A stretch of DNA of 64,000 nt from Topomyia yanbarensis (Eukaryota > Arthropoda > Insecta > Diptera > Culicidae), in NCBI RefSeq assembly GCF_030247195.1, contig NC_080670.1, forward strand, positions 28,351,497 through 28,415,496, given 5' to 3'. Below, piece after piece: positions 52,705-64,000 of the stretch (position 1 is its first letter; the number at the start of each line of letters is the position of its first letter). Position numbers and translations under genes: made by a program. Under the pieces are notes generated by a model. That model was not told where the DNA came from and did not search any database. It was given only the letters and a program-made list of their open reading frames with translations.

Positions 52705-54375
52705 ATGGGACCTGTAGCCGTGCTCCGATCGGTACTAATAACCAGCGCATTTGTGGTGACATTTTCGATCAAACCCTCGACGCCGCAACCACAACAACAA
52801 CAAGAACAGCAACCAGAGCAAGGTGAATTTTTTGTTTTCAGCTCTCGATCAAGAAGGCAAAGCATTTCCGGTTTGATTCGCTTTTCGTTTTTGTTTTTAT
52901 TTCCATTTTTTTCGGTCGTAACATTCATCTGTATCCGTTTAGCAGCGTCGCCGGTTTGGGAGGTAACAACCGTATGCAGTATACCGAATGAGCAGCAGCA
53001 GGGAATTTGTCGGCCGCCGGACGAGTGTGGAGCTTACGGTGCCATAAACGATCCGGCGAGTTTAAGTTCCGTCGGTAGGTTGAGCTTCTTAAAACAGGTG
53101 CAGTGTAATGCCACGGTTGGTGCCGGTTTGGAGCAGATCGAAGTAGGCGGCGTCTGTTGTCCACGTTCGGGCAGTTACGGGTAAGTAGTTTTGAAGTTTT
53201 GTATCGAAGTAGGCGATTTTGGACTGATCGTTGCAGCTCGCCGACACTGAACGAGAGCCTTCCGAGACGCATTCGACCCAAATCGGCGGTGGTACATTCG
53301 CGATTTGGTGAAGACGAAACGTGCGGTTTTCAGACGTATGTGGCGAAAATTCGAGGTGGCGAGATTGCTAACATTGACGAGTTTCCCTGGATGGCGATGC
53401 TGCTGTACGAAACCCGTGGGTGCATGCGCTTCAAGGCGTTTCGTAACAAATGGTACTTATCGATTCTTTTAGGCGATTCCAGTTCGGTGGTTCATGGTTG
53501 CGGAGGTGCCCTGATCAGTAGGAACTTTGTCATCACGGCTGCACACTGCGTCACGGGACGGGAGTACGACACCAAGGGTCCGCTGTAAGTAAATACATTT
53601 GAAACTTAATTCGATCCTTTTTCCCTCTTTTGAAATTCTTAGGACAAACTCCCTCCTATTAATCTATTAACGATCTTCCGCAGCAAATTCGTCCGGCTGC
53701 GGGAGTACAACGTGTACGACGATCCGGACTGCGTGATCGAGCAGAACTTCCAGGATTGTTCGGAGGAAAAGTTCGACGCTGCACCGGTCAACATTCTGGT
53801 CCACCCGCAGTACGACCACGACGGTCGCAACAAGCATCACGATCTTGCGTTGATCGAAATCGAACCGAGCCCACCGTACTCGGACTTTCTGAGACCGATC
53901 TGCCTACCGGAACCGGAGCTGGATAACGGAGCGGCGGAGGGCAAAAAGCTGATCGTTTCCGGGTGGGGTCGAACGGATATCTGTAGGTTTGCGGCGGATT
54001 CTGGTTCTTGGTGGTAAATTTTTAAATCTCTTTCGTCTACTAGTTCGTAAACAACTCGGTAACAACGCGCTCAGTCCGATCAAGCTGAAGGTGGTACTGC
54101 CGTACGTGGATCCCGACACCTGTAAGAAGGTCTTCCGACCGCAGCAGCTTGAGATCGGTTCGGGGCAGTTGTGTGCCGGTGGACAGAAGGCTAAGGATAC
54201 CTGTGGCGGAGACAGCGGTTCCCCGCTGATGTACTATGACGTGACGAAGGGCGTTTGGGTGCTGACGGGGATCGTTTCGCTGGGGGTTCGCGAGTGTGGA
54301 ACTGAAGGGATTCCTGGAGTGTATACCAATGTGCGCGAGTATCTGAACTGGATAAAGGAGAACGCTCGTTTGTGA
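52705..54375 (+). CDS. CLIP-domain serine protease gene C, complete
   Basis: Segments 52705-52822, 52943-53180, 53237-53415, 53473-53584, 53684-53982 and 54044-54375 join in frame to 425 residues. Residues 1-22 look like a signal peptide (VLITSAFVVTF), followed by a Gln-rich stretch. The CLIP domain has Cys 51, 62, 68, 94, 111 and 112. Activation is expected before IRGGEIANIDEFPW, after Lys. The triad lies in ITAAHC, HHDLALIEI and CGGDSGSPL; the Ser motif is GDSGSP instead of GDSGGP. Asp before TCGGDS predicts trypsin-like cleavage. A 57-bp intron (53416-53472) is a multiple of three without stops, so its removal is inferred from homology. Paralogue of A and B; likely a secreted cascade protease. 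Confidence 0.88.
53416..53472 (+). other. 57-bp in-frame intron of gene C (possible exitron)
   Basis: GTGGGT to TTTTAG bounds 57 bases that are open in the coding frame. Splicing gives LLYETRDSSSVVHGCGG, of the same length class as gene B at this place. Retention would add 19 residues, including a cysteine, in a surface loop before the catalytic His. Confidence 0.65.
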
Positions 54376-54423
54376 GAGTGACGACGCAGATTGATATTTC
54401 TAGCGGTCGAGTGTAGGTAACTG

Positions 54424-54429
54424 AATAAA
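54424..54429 (+). terminator. Poly-A signal of gene C
   Basis: AATAAA 48 bases after the stop codon of gene C. Confidence 0.75.
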
Positions 54430-57400
54430 AGATGACACGTATTTGTCGTGATTTCATTTCTTGATCCGAAGAGAATCTCGGGTTCGACTTCTTCCAATAA
54501 ATACTAACATACTAACTTGGGTTTAACATTTCGATTTTATCTCTTCAGCACTTCTTAGACTTGCTCTGCATCGGGGTACAATTGTTGCATCTATTAACAC
54601 TCAACTTTGCGTACGGTTGGCCGAATATTGCTGTTCTTGAAATCAATCACTACTGTGTTAACCAAGGAGTTTTTATTCTCAGGTGATACGATCCTCAAAA
54701 ACGCTGATCAGCCATGTTGGTTTTAGAAACGACAGCTAACAACATTGTTTACTAGTTCTCTCCATATGTTTGTTTGGATTTCAGTGAGTAAACAAAGTTG
54801 TTCGCTGTCATTTTTCTTCCCCGCAGTCTGCTGCACGCTTACCTCACTCCTCACCCAGTTACTGCCAAAGACGAATCACCTTAGAACTCTAAGCACCTTG
54901 GTGTTAACATTCAATCACATAATCACAAGATTTTGTCCTCACTGTTTTTTTGAGGACAGCTGAGTTATTTCACAAGCTCGGCTGGGTAGTACTGCTTTTC
55001 ATTCGTTTGCTGAGCAAGAACATGGGCATGGTCGGAAGAAATTATCGTTGACTCGTTACACAACTTTGTAAAAGACATCTCTCTGTTTAAAATTTTTTGT
55101 TGGCGTACTGGACCTGCGTGGACCTTAAATTTTCTACCCAAAAGATGATTCATATTATTTATTAACATTCTTCCAAACATACTATTCAGCTAAACTATTT
55201 TCTCAATAAAAAAATATATATATATATCGTGGGAAGCGACTATTGATTTGCGCTATTACCCAAGTAACAATTGAAGTTTTATAGCACGCTACAAGTGCAA
55301 TCTAAGTTTAATAAGTGGCTATAAAACTATCATAAAACCTCTATTGTTACTAGGGTAGGACCCACGCCAAACTGACTTAGTCGACATTTCGTTCAAAGTT
55401 TAATAACTTCTCCCAACAAAGCTGGATTCATTTGTAGACTTCGATAAAGTTGGAGGCAACCAAATTATGTTTCTCACTTGCAGTGATAATCTGATGCAGA
55501 ACCACCGAGCAGTGAAAATGTACTCCATGTATATGGTCGAAAGATATCAAATAAACTGCAAGCATGTTGGTTCGGTAGCTATTTGCCGCTTAAAGCCATA
55601 CACCGTTAAACCCTGGCGGGCCATATTTTCTTCCGAACCAGCTAAGCGCTAACTATTCTATAGAACTCGAGCGAAGTGATGCAGCCGTGACAGAGATCTC
55701 GGAAGTTCGCCTAGATAAACTCACCGTTGTGATATTCTGTCTAAGGCGGTTAACTGACATTTCATACGCAGTCTTTTATGAAAGACTATTACATCTACGT
55801 ACCCGCTTTCAAAGTCGAGGTCAATGGTGTCGTCACTATTTATCATACATGGATCTACCAAAGCGTTGGGTTGGCTGTTTCTAAGGCCTTTGGTCAGTGA
55901 ACATTATGGATTGCAAGTGATTTCATTCAGGTTTAAGACAGTACAAAATCCTGCGTCCATTTAGACTCGCACCGGATAATTTTCGCTGGGTTTGCATTGT
56001 CAAATTGCGTCATTTCCGTTTTGTTCGGCGTTTAGCACCGCGGTATTTAATGCTAGAAATTCGACACCATGACCACCCATTATCATGGGTATGATTTTTG
56101 CAGTGGGATTGTTGAAAACTTTCCAGAAGCAACAGAAGCGTTGCCTTGAGGGACGCTCTCTTTTGAAGAAATGCTAAAAGTGAAGTGATGTACCTCACCA
56201 CGAAATATCGTTATGCTCTCTCGACTTAGAAAGAGGAATTCCCATGATAGGACATCTTTTACTGTACCTATGAGCTATAGGAATTTCCTGAAGGTCGGAA
56301 CGCCCGGCTACTTCAGACAGTACAAGACGTTCGAAGCAAATTGAAGAGCTTGTTGAGCCTGAGTTTGAGCTTGTGCGACCACTCCTAGCTGCTACTCCGT
56401 GATCGACTTGGACTAGCTGAAGTTGCACAGGGATGTGCCACTCCTGGTAACCCCAAAGAGTTTATTGATAAATTCCGACGTCGGTCAGGCCCGAACGTAG
56501 ACCGCGGAAGGAGAGGGAAGTAATGTTAGGCCCAAAAAGGCGATTATTGGCGCCGGATCGTTGATGGGTTAACGAGAAAAACATCGATGGGCACTCTTTA
56601 AGGCACAGCTCGATGTACGCACAACCGAAACAACACTAAAGAAAGCGCGGAATATTCAAATCATTAGGTATTCGAATTCGTCCAGTAGGTCTATCTTCCT
56701 CCTCACAATATCTACTTATCGTTTTCAATGGTGTATTTCTCCTGGAGCTCTTGTGAGTCCTGTTTTTAATAAATAAAAATCGCTAGCTATGGATGGACTT
56801 TGTCGCGAACGGCACACTTCGTTAACAACTAGAAACAGATGCACCTACAAGAATTCGCGACCGTCACGATCGGCTTCTTAATTAATCAAGTTGCAGTCGC
56901 TTGAGTCCGTCCTTTACTTAGAAATGGACGTTTCTACCACCAACTACGTCATCTTAACCCCACAGTACTTGAATAATTAAAAAAAGTTGGCCCAAGCAAA
57001 GATATTCAAGAACCATAAACTTGTAGTTAGTGCGACAGCGTTAAAAACAAGATGCCCGTGTATATAGACGATGAAAAAATTGAGTCACGGCTACACGACC
57101 TGCAATACGTACATTAAGCGGTTCTTGTCGAAATAAAGAGAAGTGGACTCTGACGCCATCAATAGTGACATTTGAGAAGATGGATTTATGTGGTTACAGA
57201 AGACAGAGAAAACTGAAAAAAATGATAGAAATGAGATAGAAATAATGCACATTTCAATTTAAAAAATAAATTGAATCATGTAAAGAAAAGGTTCGACTTA
57301 CGAAAAAAATGACAGCTGAAAAGCAGAGATGATGTAAAACTACTATGCAATTATAATACAATATGAACCTACTACGCAATTCTTTCAATATTTTGGAGTA

Positions 57401-57500
57401 GAATAATTTCTAACGTTTCGGGGTCCCGTTTAAAAAAAGCCTGCCGGGGTAGTTTACTGGTTTCTATATAATTATTCCTACTAAACAAAATCACTACAGT
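54430..57500. other. Noncoding DNA downstream of the protease cluster
   Basis: No host gene was recognised. A 101-bp MITE lies at 55257-55357. The stretch 55480-56760 has moderately long but unrelated frames on both strands and looks like decayed repetitive DNA that I cannot name. At 57050-57130 the words PVYIDDEKIESRLHDL recall the LINE ORF1 relic at 31880-32400. Confidence 0.4.
55257..55357. mobile_element. 101-bp MITE with TACCCAAGTAACAAT ends
   Basis: The left end TACCCAAGTAACAATTG is answered by the reversed right end TACCCTAGTAACAATAG, and both arms contain TTTTATAG. TA may be the duplicated target. Noncoding. Confidence 0.7.
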
Positions 57501-57504
57501 TTTT

Positions 57505-58475
57505 TTTCCTGTGATGTTTATGCTCAAGGTCCCGTGTCTGTTGGCTCATTCCACAGAGATGTTTGGTGTCGCCTTGGAGTCGCATCAAATCTTCGTGGGT
57601 GTATGGTACAGGCGGAAGTGGGTACTTCTTGGAATGATAAGAAAAATTCAAGGGGTACTTAAATCTGAATATTGATGGTTTTTGGGAAGGTGTAGATGAG
57701 GGAGATATAGAGGAGATCGCGGCTTGCCATAACATCTCGAACCGGGACGTTGGCTGGTCTTCTTCGGGCCCGGAAGGTGTCCATTAGCCGAGACCTGGCG
57801 GAACCGCACTCGGTGCACGCCCAGATAACGTGCTCGATATCGTGATAGCCGTCGTCACAAGCGCAGATACCACTATCCACGAGCCCAATGCGCCGGAGAT
57901 GTGCTTCCCGCGTGTAATGATTTGCCATGAGTCGGGACATACCACGAATGAAGTCACGATCCACATCCATCCCCTTGAACCAAGGTTTCGTCGATACCTT
58001 AGCGACTATCGAATGTCCTTCCTTAGTTTGCCATTGTTCCAGGAAGTTTGCCAACTTTCGAGGGTTCTCCGATGGGTAATACTGAAAAATTCGTTGAAGA
58101 AGATTAGTCTTTCATAAATGTCACTTTCTAAAGCACGCACCTTAGCTAAAGAGTCCGCTTTCCTGTTGCCCGGAATGAAGTAATGAGAAGGGACACAGAC
58201 CTAGGTAATCTGACAAGATTTGACAGATAAAGCACTCAGTAGCTCCCGTATTTCCCCCCGAAAAATACGAGGAATGCTTTCCATGTTTCATCGAGCGAAT
58301 AGCGTCAATGGAACTGAGGCTATCCGAGATATCTTACAGCAGTCGACTTCTTGGAATTTGTTATAAAACATGTTTGGAGCCACTTGCGAGCGTATATGGT
58401 CCGGAATTCCACAAATATCGACTTTCATGGATGTGTCGAAGAAACAATAGATTCAGAAGTATATAGGAAATGAAC
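57505..58475 (-). pseudogene. Internal fragment of an I-clade LINE, copy 3
   Basis: It matches copy 1 from the 3' UTR (around 10510) through RNase H to about 11660. The open part (57659-58054) encodes KVSTKPWFKGMDV, SRLMANHYT and CACDDGYHDIEH. About 175 bp of the RNase H region is deleted at 58330, and several stops are present. It lacks both the 3' end with A-tail and the 5' half, so it was cut by later rearrangement. It is clearly older than copies 1 and 2. Confidence 0.85.
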
Positions 58476-58479
58476 GTAT

Positions 58480-60870
58480 TGTAATACTTATCAGATGATT
58501 GATGTATGTGTTGAAAACTTGGAAAACATAATTGTGTATATTTTCCTTCTTTAAATCATGAGCTGTTCCTTTCCATTTTGACAAAACTGTGCTTGCTTCA
58601 TTTGCCCGGTTTATGCAGATCTAGAGTCAGAAGTGGTAGCGTCGGTAACCAGCTGAAGATGTCTAGGACAGGAAGCCGAATGGATATTAGTCTAAAGACA
58701 ATGAAGTTGAAGTATATCCAGCTCTTAAGGCGAATCTCATACTATTTTATTGCCTGTAGATTTAACCGTCGTTAGACAGATGTCTTTCCCATAATTTAAA
58801 TAATTAAATTTGTGCCCGGGGAGGAGAATACGACAGTTAATATGGGTGTTGCAATAGTTTTTGAAACGATTGCAAGCTTTTGACGGGTAGAGCAGTTCAA
58901 CCCTGGTCTCGGTGGTACAAGATTTACACCGGTAGGCGACAATAGCTGTAGGTGCGGCAGTAGCGGGCACCTCCGGCGCATCAAAGGATTGCTCGACCGC
59001 TGGACAGACCGGGTCGATAGAGTGGAACAACGAGCACACTATCGTGGTTCGGACTTGGGCATACGCAGGTTTTCTTTGTCCACACCGTATCGCATTATTT
59101 GATTAGTCAAGCCATCGTATCCGGATATGCCGATGTTGGGAGCCGCTCATGGAGAATATGGCAAAGAACCTAACGCTACAGAATTTTGTACATTCCAGCC
59201 AAACGTGTAGCAAAAAGGGTTATCCTACAAAAGCATTTTTTTTAATTTTGATAGTGGTGCATCGATGAGACCGAAAGGGCTTATGGGTCTTTTTCATGTT
59301 TTGCGTTTTTTCATACTCTGTAGCAGTTCAAACTAACGACCAGCCATTAAGGTTAAGCTGATGATGGCTCGAGGGCGACCGTCTTTGGGGATGAGCGGAG
59401 CGGTTTTCTTAGCTGCACTTTGTCTTCATGAGAGCCAGTCAATGTATTCGGGATATTGGTAGTACAGTAGTACTGATTTTTTTCCTCCGAAAATTTTGCC
59501 GGATGTGTGGCGAGAGACTATTGTTTTCCTATTCAGGGTTGATCGTTTTTTAGGGGTATCTCAACTGAACCTTCAAGAAATGTAAAAGTAGATGACTATT
59601 AGTGATAGTATTTGTAATAACATTATTTTTTTTTAGTGAACAATTGTTATGTACTCGTTTTTTGTTTATCTGTGTATAGAAGATGCGATGCGAGGTACGT
59701 TTTATTTGGTCCATTCTCCGTTGTCGATCCGGCTGCTTATTTTCTAACAGCTGAGTCTGAGTAATGGATTCGGTCAGAATAATCCGACAGAATTTATTTG
59801 CTGGCATTCTAATGCATGTCTCTAACGTCCTAAGCGAGTTCAAGTAGTTTGTTTGCATGTAACATTTGTTGTTTTCTTCCATTTCATTACTTTTAGTGAA
59901 TTTATATTAGTTTGCTTTTCCACTAGTCATGTATACCAAAAATAATTTCGGTCAATTTATACACTCCTACTTCATTTTTGTGCGTCTTGTTTTTATCATT
60001 CTTCGGCGTGTTATTTTTCCTTTTTACTACATCTTGATTTAGACTCGTACCAATACTCACTTACCCAATCACTTCCATATTCTCCCATATACACTCACAA
60101 TATCTCTCATTCAAAACGTACAACTGCTCATGGCATTCGCGATAATACTAATCTGGTCACAAACGTGAACACTTAATTGCGATCATCAACACATACTTAC
60201 GCCCACGATCTCGCCAACATTAAAACATCGCGTTAATTAAGTGAAAGTTTTATCAATTACAAATTTACTCAAGCATGAACCCACAAACGCCCGAAAGTCC
60301 TTATCCTCGGTTCTGGCAGCCTACTAGATTCTTGGCTTCAGCTGGATTAATGAAAAATGTCGCTCATATCCTCTAGACAACACATTACATGGTCACGAGC
60401 GCGCAGAAGCTTGACAATTAATTTTTGAATTAATTGAAACCGATCCACGGAGAATGGGTTACGGGGTGGAGCTGGCAAAACGATACACAGCCACACACTC
60501 ATTAGGTTGTAATTTATGCTAATTTCGACTGACCGGTGTGTGGTTGCAATTTTACTGCACGCGAGAGAGAGAGAGAGAGAGAGAGAGAGGGAAGAGAGAA
60601 AAAACCGTGGCAGATTCAAGTGCAAGTTATTCGGGTTCACCTGTTGAGGAAGTTGGTTGTAAAGTTGGCATTTTTCGGCTTCGAGAAAGTGGAATTCGAA
60701 TGCATTACAAATTAGTTTGTTGGTCGGAAATGAGTTCCTGGCTCGGAAAGCAACTGTATATTTTCAGTTTACAGCCTTCTATTATGCTAATTTATTTTGA
60801 TAACCAAGTTGAACGGGAGCTCTGGAAGAAATGAGTGAACAGTTGCTGAATATATTTTATATACATTGAA
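58480..60870. other. Noncoding DNA, nothing identified
   Basis: AT-rich sequence. A minus-strand frame at 58737-59039 (100 residues) contains several cysteines, but no domain that I know and no supporting splice or promoter signal. A (GA)n run lies at 60563-60589. Confidence 0.4.
60563..60589. repeat. (GA)n microsatellite
   Basis: About 13 uninterrupted GA dinucleotides. Confidence 0.9.
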
Positions 60871-60874
60871 ACAC

Positions 60875-61680
60875 GCTTCAAGATCGATTTGGGTCTGATG
60901 AAGTAGTAATCGGCCTGAGGCTCCAGACCGCGTATTCATTGTTTTTGGAATGCTAATTAAATGAAGCTGAATAAGAATGTCATCGCTATGGATATGCATT
61001 TATTGACGCATATATACATAATTACGGAATGCGACTAAAATGTTGCGACTAGTTGCAACTTTTAGCTAATAAGTTGGGATGAAGCCATCGACTTCAAAGC
61101 TCACCTCTTCTTCTGGAGTGTACGGACCGATGAAAGAGGTGAAGACTCATTTGTAGCAGATCGATTTGGGTCTACTGAAGTAGTAATCTGCAAGAGACCA
61201 AAAAAAATGTTCATAAAAACAGTTACAAGTTCCAGACGAATTCCGAAAACAACGATTGTGAGGTTTTTGGAAAGCTAATGGAATGAAGCTGAATAAGAAT
61301 GTCATCGCTATGAATATTGATGCATATACGTAATTAGGGAATGCGACTAAAATGGGGCGACTAGTTGCAGCTTTTTGCTAATAATTTGGGACGAAGCCAT
61401 CGACTTCGAAGCTCATCTATTCTTCTGGAGTGTACGGGTCGATGAAAGAGGTGAAGACTCATTTGTAGCATGATCGATTTGGGTCTATTGAAGTAATAAT
61501 CTGCTCGAGACAAAAAAAAAACATTCATAAAAAAACAGTTACAAGTTCCAGACGAATTCCAAAAACAACGAATGTGAGGTTTTTCGAATGCCAATGAAAT
61601 GAAACTAAATAAGAATGCCATCGCTATGAATATAGACGTAATTAGTCAATGCGACTAAAATGTTGCGACTAGTTGCAGTA
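60875..61680. repeat. Tandem repeat, unit about 300 bp, 2.7 copies
   Basis: Blocks GATCGATTTGGGTCT, AAGAATG(T/C)CATCGCTATG, GCGACTAAAATG and GAAGCCATCGACTTC recur in the same order near 60885-61090, 61160-61400 and 61465-61675. The first copy lacks the middle (GTTCATAAAAACAGTTACAAG) block. No coding capacity. Confidence 0.85.
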
Positions 61681-62486
61681 ACAAAAGCTGAATTGTCACC
61701 GTTTCGGTCAATCTTTCTCTGTCTATTGTTCAGCGGAAAATACACGTTCCTACAAACCTCGAAAAAGGGAAAAAAAGCGACTCACGTCAAAACAAGGAAT
61801 ATATAAATTTATGGGTGATCAAAATTAAATGCCCACTTCTTGCTGCTACGACCGATCGTTCAAGACCATAAGTGGCGAATGGCCACACAGTTATAAAATT
61901 GAATTCATACTCGCGAAGATACATATACGCTAACACACGCGACATAAAAACGCCATATCCGCTAGACAACAGTCCAAGGTGACATGCCCGGGCAACCTAA
62001 TTATACGGGGGAACCCAGCCTCTTTTAAAATCTGACCCGCACACTGCAAATTAAATATCAGATTCATGGTCTGCGCAAATATTCAAGTACGGACGAGAAT
62101 ATATGAATGGTCGTACGGTTGTAAAATCTAGACGTGACAAAACAAAACAAAAACGCTCGAGCCCTTCTCCATGGTACACGGAATTGTAAAGTCCTCGTCT
62201 GCAATTGTAGTGAGAGAGTCTGACAGGGAGCCCAGTTTTACAACTACAATAAGGCAACCCTCAAAAAAAACTAAATGAATTTTTTTTGTTAATGTAATCA
62301 ATAGTGATTTAAATAAATAAAGTTGAACCTTCGCGGATGAAGATACAAAGAAAACTAATGTTGAAGACTTGTTTAGTGAAATATTTCCAATGTTCTGTAA
62401 TAGCAAACACAGAAAACAACAGCCAGAAATCTGAAATTTTGGCACACGACCAATCTGAGACTCTTTGATTCAACGAATGTGACTAC
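61681..62486. other. Noncoding DNA, nothing identified
   Basis: Only short chance frames on both strands. Confidence 0.4.
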
Positions 62487-62491
62487 CAGCG

Positions 62492-63867
62492 CACAGTGGG
62501 ACGACTTAGAACAAAAGGTGGACTTAAGTCAAAACTATGCCGTATTTGTTCAAATAGGACGGTTTTATGTAATTTTGGTATGCTCAATTCGATTTTGATA
62601 TTAAAACATATTAAAAATAAGCATTTACTATGCATTAGGGTGTCTCAAAAATATCTATTTTATCGAAATGTTCTTAAAACTTCTGCATATTAATTTTCGT
62701 GCGCTAAATCGGTTTTGATATTAACATTTGTTTAAAAAAAAACCTTTATTGTGGATTAGGGTGGCTCAAAAATACTTATTTTGCTGTGGAGGTTCATAAT
62801 TTTTTTTAAAGAAATTTTTGACGCTGAATTGCTAACTATTAAGAATGATAATTTTAATAGTAATTATGGTAAGCTGAATTTATTTTCCATGTTGAAACTA
62901 GTTGAATTACATATCATTATGGTGTTTCAGAAATAATTATTTAGTTTTTAAGGATCAAATACGATGTGTTCGACTAATTTTGGAACGTTCAATTCATTAT
63001 TGGATTACTTGATGTGAAAACGAAATTTTCTTTTATTTTTGACACAAAACTAGACCTCGACTGTGTTCACTAAACTTGACCGGTACTGTGTAAGTTATCA
63101 AGAAATAGTTTCAGAAACATTTAATGACATATTTCAATAGATTGACAATATTTACTGAATTTTAAGCACTCTGAATACCTTCACCATCTAAAAAACCATA
63201 CTGTCCACTCGGCTCCTTTCTCTTGATCACTAGTAAAACCTTCGTAGATCATGTTTTCAATGGTATTTGAAAGTTGTGCATGTATTCGTGTCATTGTTCT
63301 AGCTATAAAGTGGTTATTCAAATTTAATATCAGTAATAACCATGCGTCTCCATTCATAGTTTTTTTAACATTTTGACTGCTTATCGCAAGTTTTCGCAAA
63401 ACTAGCATAGACTCATTTTAAAGAAAAAATTAAAAGCTTTCGAATGAGTATAGTGTGATCGTGGGTATTCACGGGCGTCATTGTTGTTATCGCATTAGAA
63501 ATTCGAATTCAATATTAGTTAATGACAAACAGTTATCTTAACAATAACTAAACCAACTAGTGTCTTATTTGTAGTGATTTTACGGTGTAATTTAATCACT
63601 TGAAAAATTTTAGTGAAGTAATGCAATGCATAAAATCAACCGCTGCTTTGAAAAATGAACATAACCGGTTGTAGTTCCTATGATAAAATTATGCAAAAAT
63701 CACTTGAGTTAAGCCCTTTAAAAAGCTGTGAAAAATTCATTTGCCGTTCAAATTACCTAAAATCTCGCAAAAATGTCTCTGATAACTCTGCTGATACGAG
63801 AAAAATACTAGTAAGAATATCCCACAACCTTCATATATGGACTTAAGTCCGGGCTCGTCCCACTGTG
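62492..63867. mobile_element. Transib-like non-autonomous element C
   Basis: It is flanked by an exact 5-bp duplication, CAGCG (62487-62491 and 63868-63872). Both ends begin CACAGTGGGACGA and share GGACTTAAGTC a little further in. The heptamer equals the V(D)J RSS heptamer. On the left, 12 bases later, ACAAAAGGT matches the first six bases of the RSS nonamer; the right end matches only 5 of 9 (ACTTAAGTC). 1376 bp, AT-rich, no transposase. Unlike A and B it is not a long palindrome. Confidence 0.62.
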
Positions 63868-64000
63868 CAGCGATGGGGGACCTGTTAGCTAGGGAATTTG
63901 GGAGTCTCTAAATCAGAGAACCAAATGATCAAGGATTCTGCGAACTTAGCAGTCTTAAGTGCGAGAAGATCTACAAATCAAAAATTCTCGGAATATGAGA

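Noticed and set aside
58737..59039. 100-residue cysteine-containing frame
   Set aside because: No signal peptide, known cysteine pattern, splice site or promoter supports a gene.

Overview
This window reads as insect nuclear DNA, most likely from a mosquito with a large, transposon-rich genome (culicine or Aedes-like). I infer this from AT-rich noncoding DNA with short 57-100 bp introns inside host genes, tandem CLIP-domain serine protease genes, a mariner-related element of the DD37E type that is characteristic of mosquitoes, and CR1-, I- and R1-clade non-LTR retrotransposons. Nothing looks like a bacterial operon. Species cannot be fixed from the sequence alone.

Host genes: three CLIP-domain (trypsin-like) serine protease genes lie head-to-tail on the + strand. 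Gene A is represented only by its last exon (25214-25512). Gene B has a signal-peptide exon at 25970-26042, a 24.7 kb intron, and three further exons at 50781-51971; the spliced frame closes exactly at 381 codons including stop. Gene C (52705-54375, six coding segments) closes at 426 codons including stop. Such secreted zymogens act in haemolymph cascades (melanisation or Toll activation). Two kB-like motifs lie between B and C.

Mobile DNA, left to right: an interrupted tRNA-like SINE and a TTAA-flanked foldback element (2.1-3.3 kb); a CR1-clade LINE with both ORFs open on the - strand (about 4.0-8.9 kb); a full-length I-clade LINE (9828-18413, 14-bp target duplication) into whose ORF1 a second, 5'-truncated copy of the same family has inserted (14437-16858), carrying an extra 112 bp of structured sequence at its 5' junction; scattered MITEs (18.4-25 kb).

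The giant intron of gene B (26043-50780) holds a hAT-type element (27750-33185, perfect 8-bp duplication) that itself carries at least four other elements; degenerate GGATC-rich arrays; three Transib-like elements with CAC-starting inverted ends and perfect 5-bp duplications; a mariner relic split by one of these; an R1-clade LINE (42284-47861) nested in that same element; and a DD37E transposon (48811-50067). A fourth Transib-like element lies at 62492-63867. The remainder (54.4-62.5 kb) is mostly unidentified AT-rich DNA with one LINE fragment, a MITE and a tandem repeat of about 300 bp.

The most interesting signal is the Transib-like set. Their termini carry a heptamer identical or close to the V(D)J recombination signal heptamer, followed by an A-rich nonamer-like block at a spacing of either 12 or 23 bp, and two of the four are giant palindromes.
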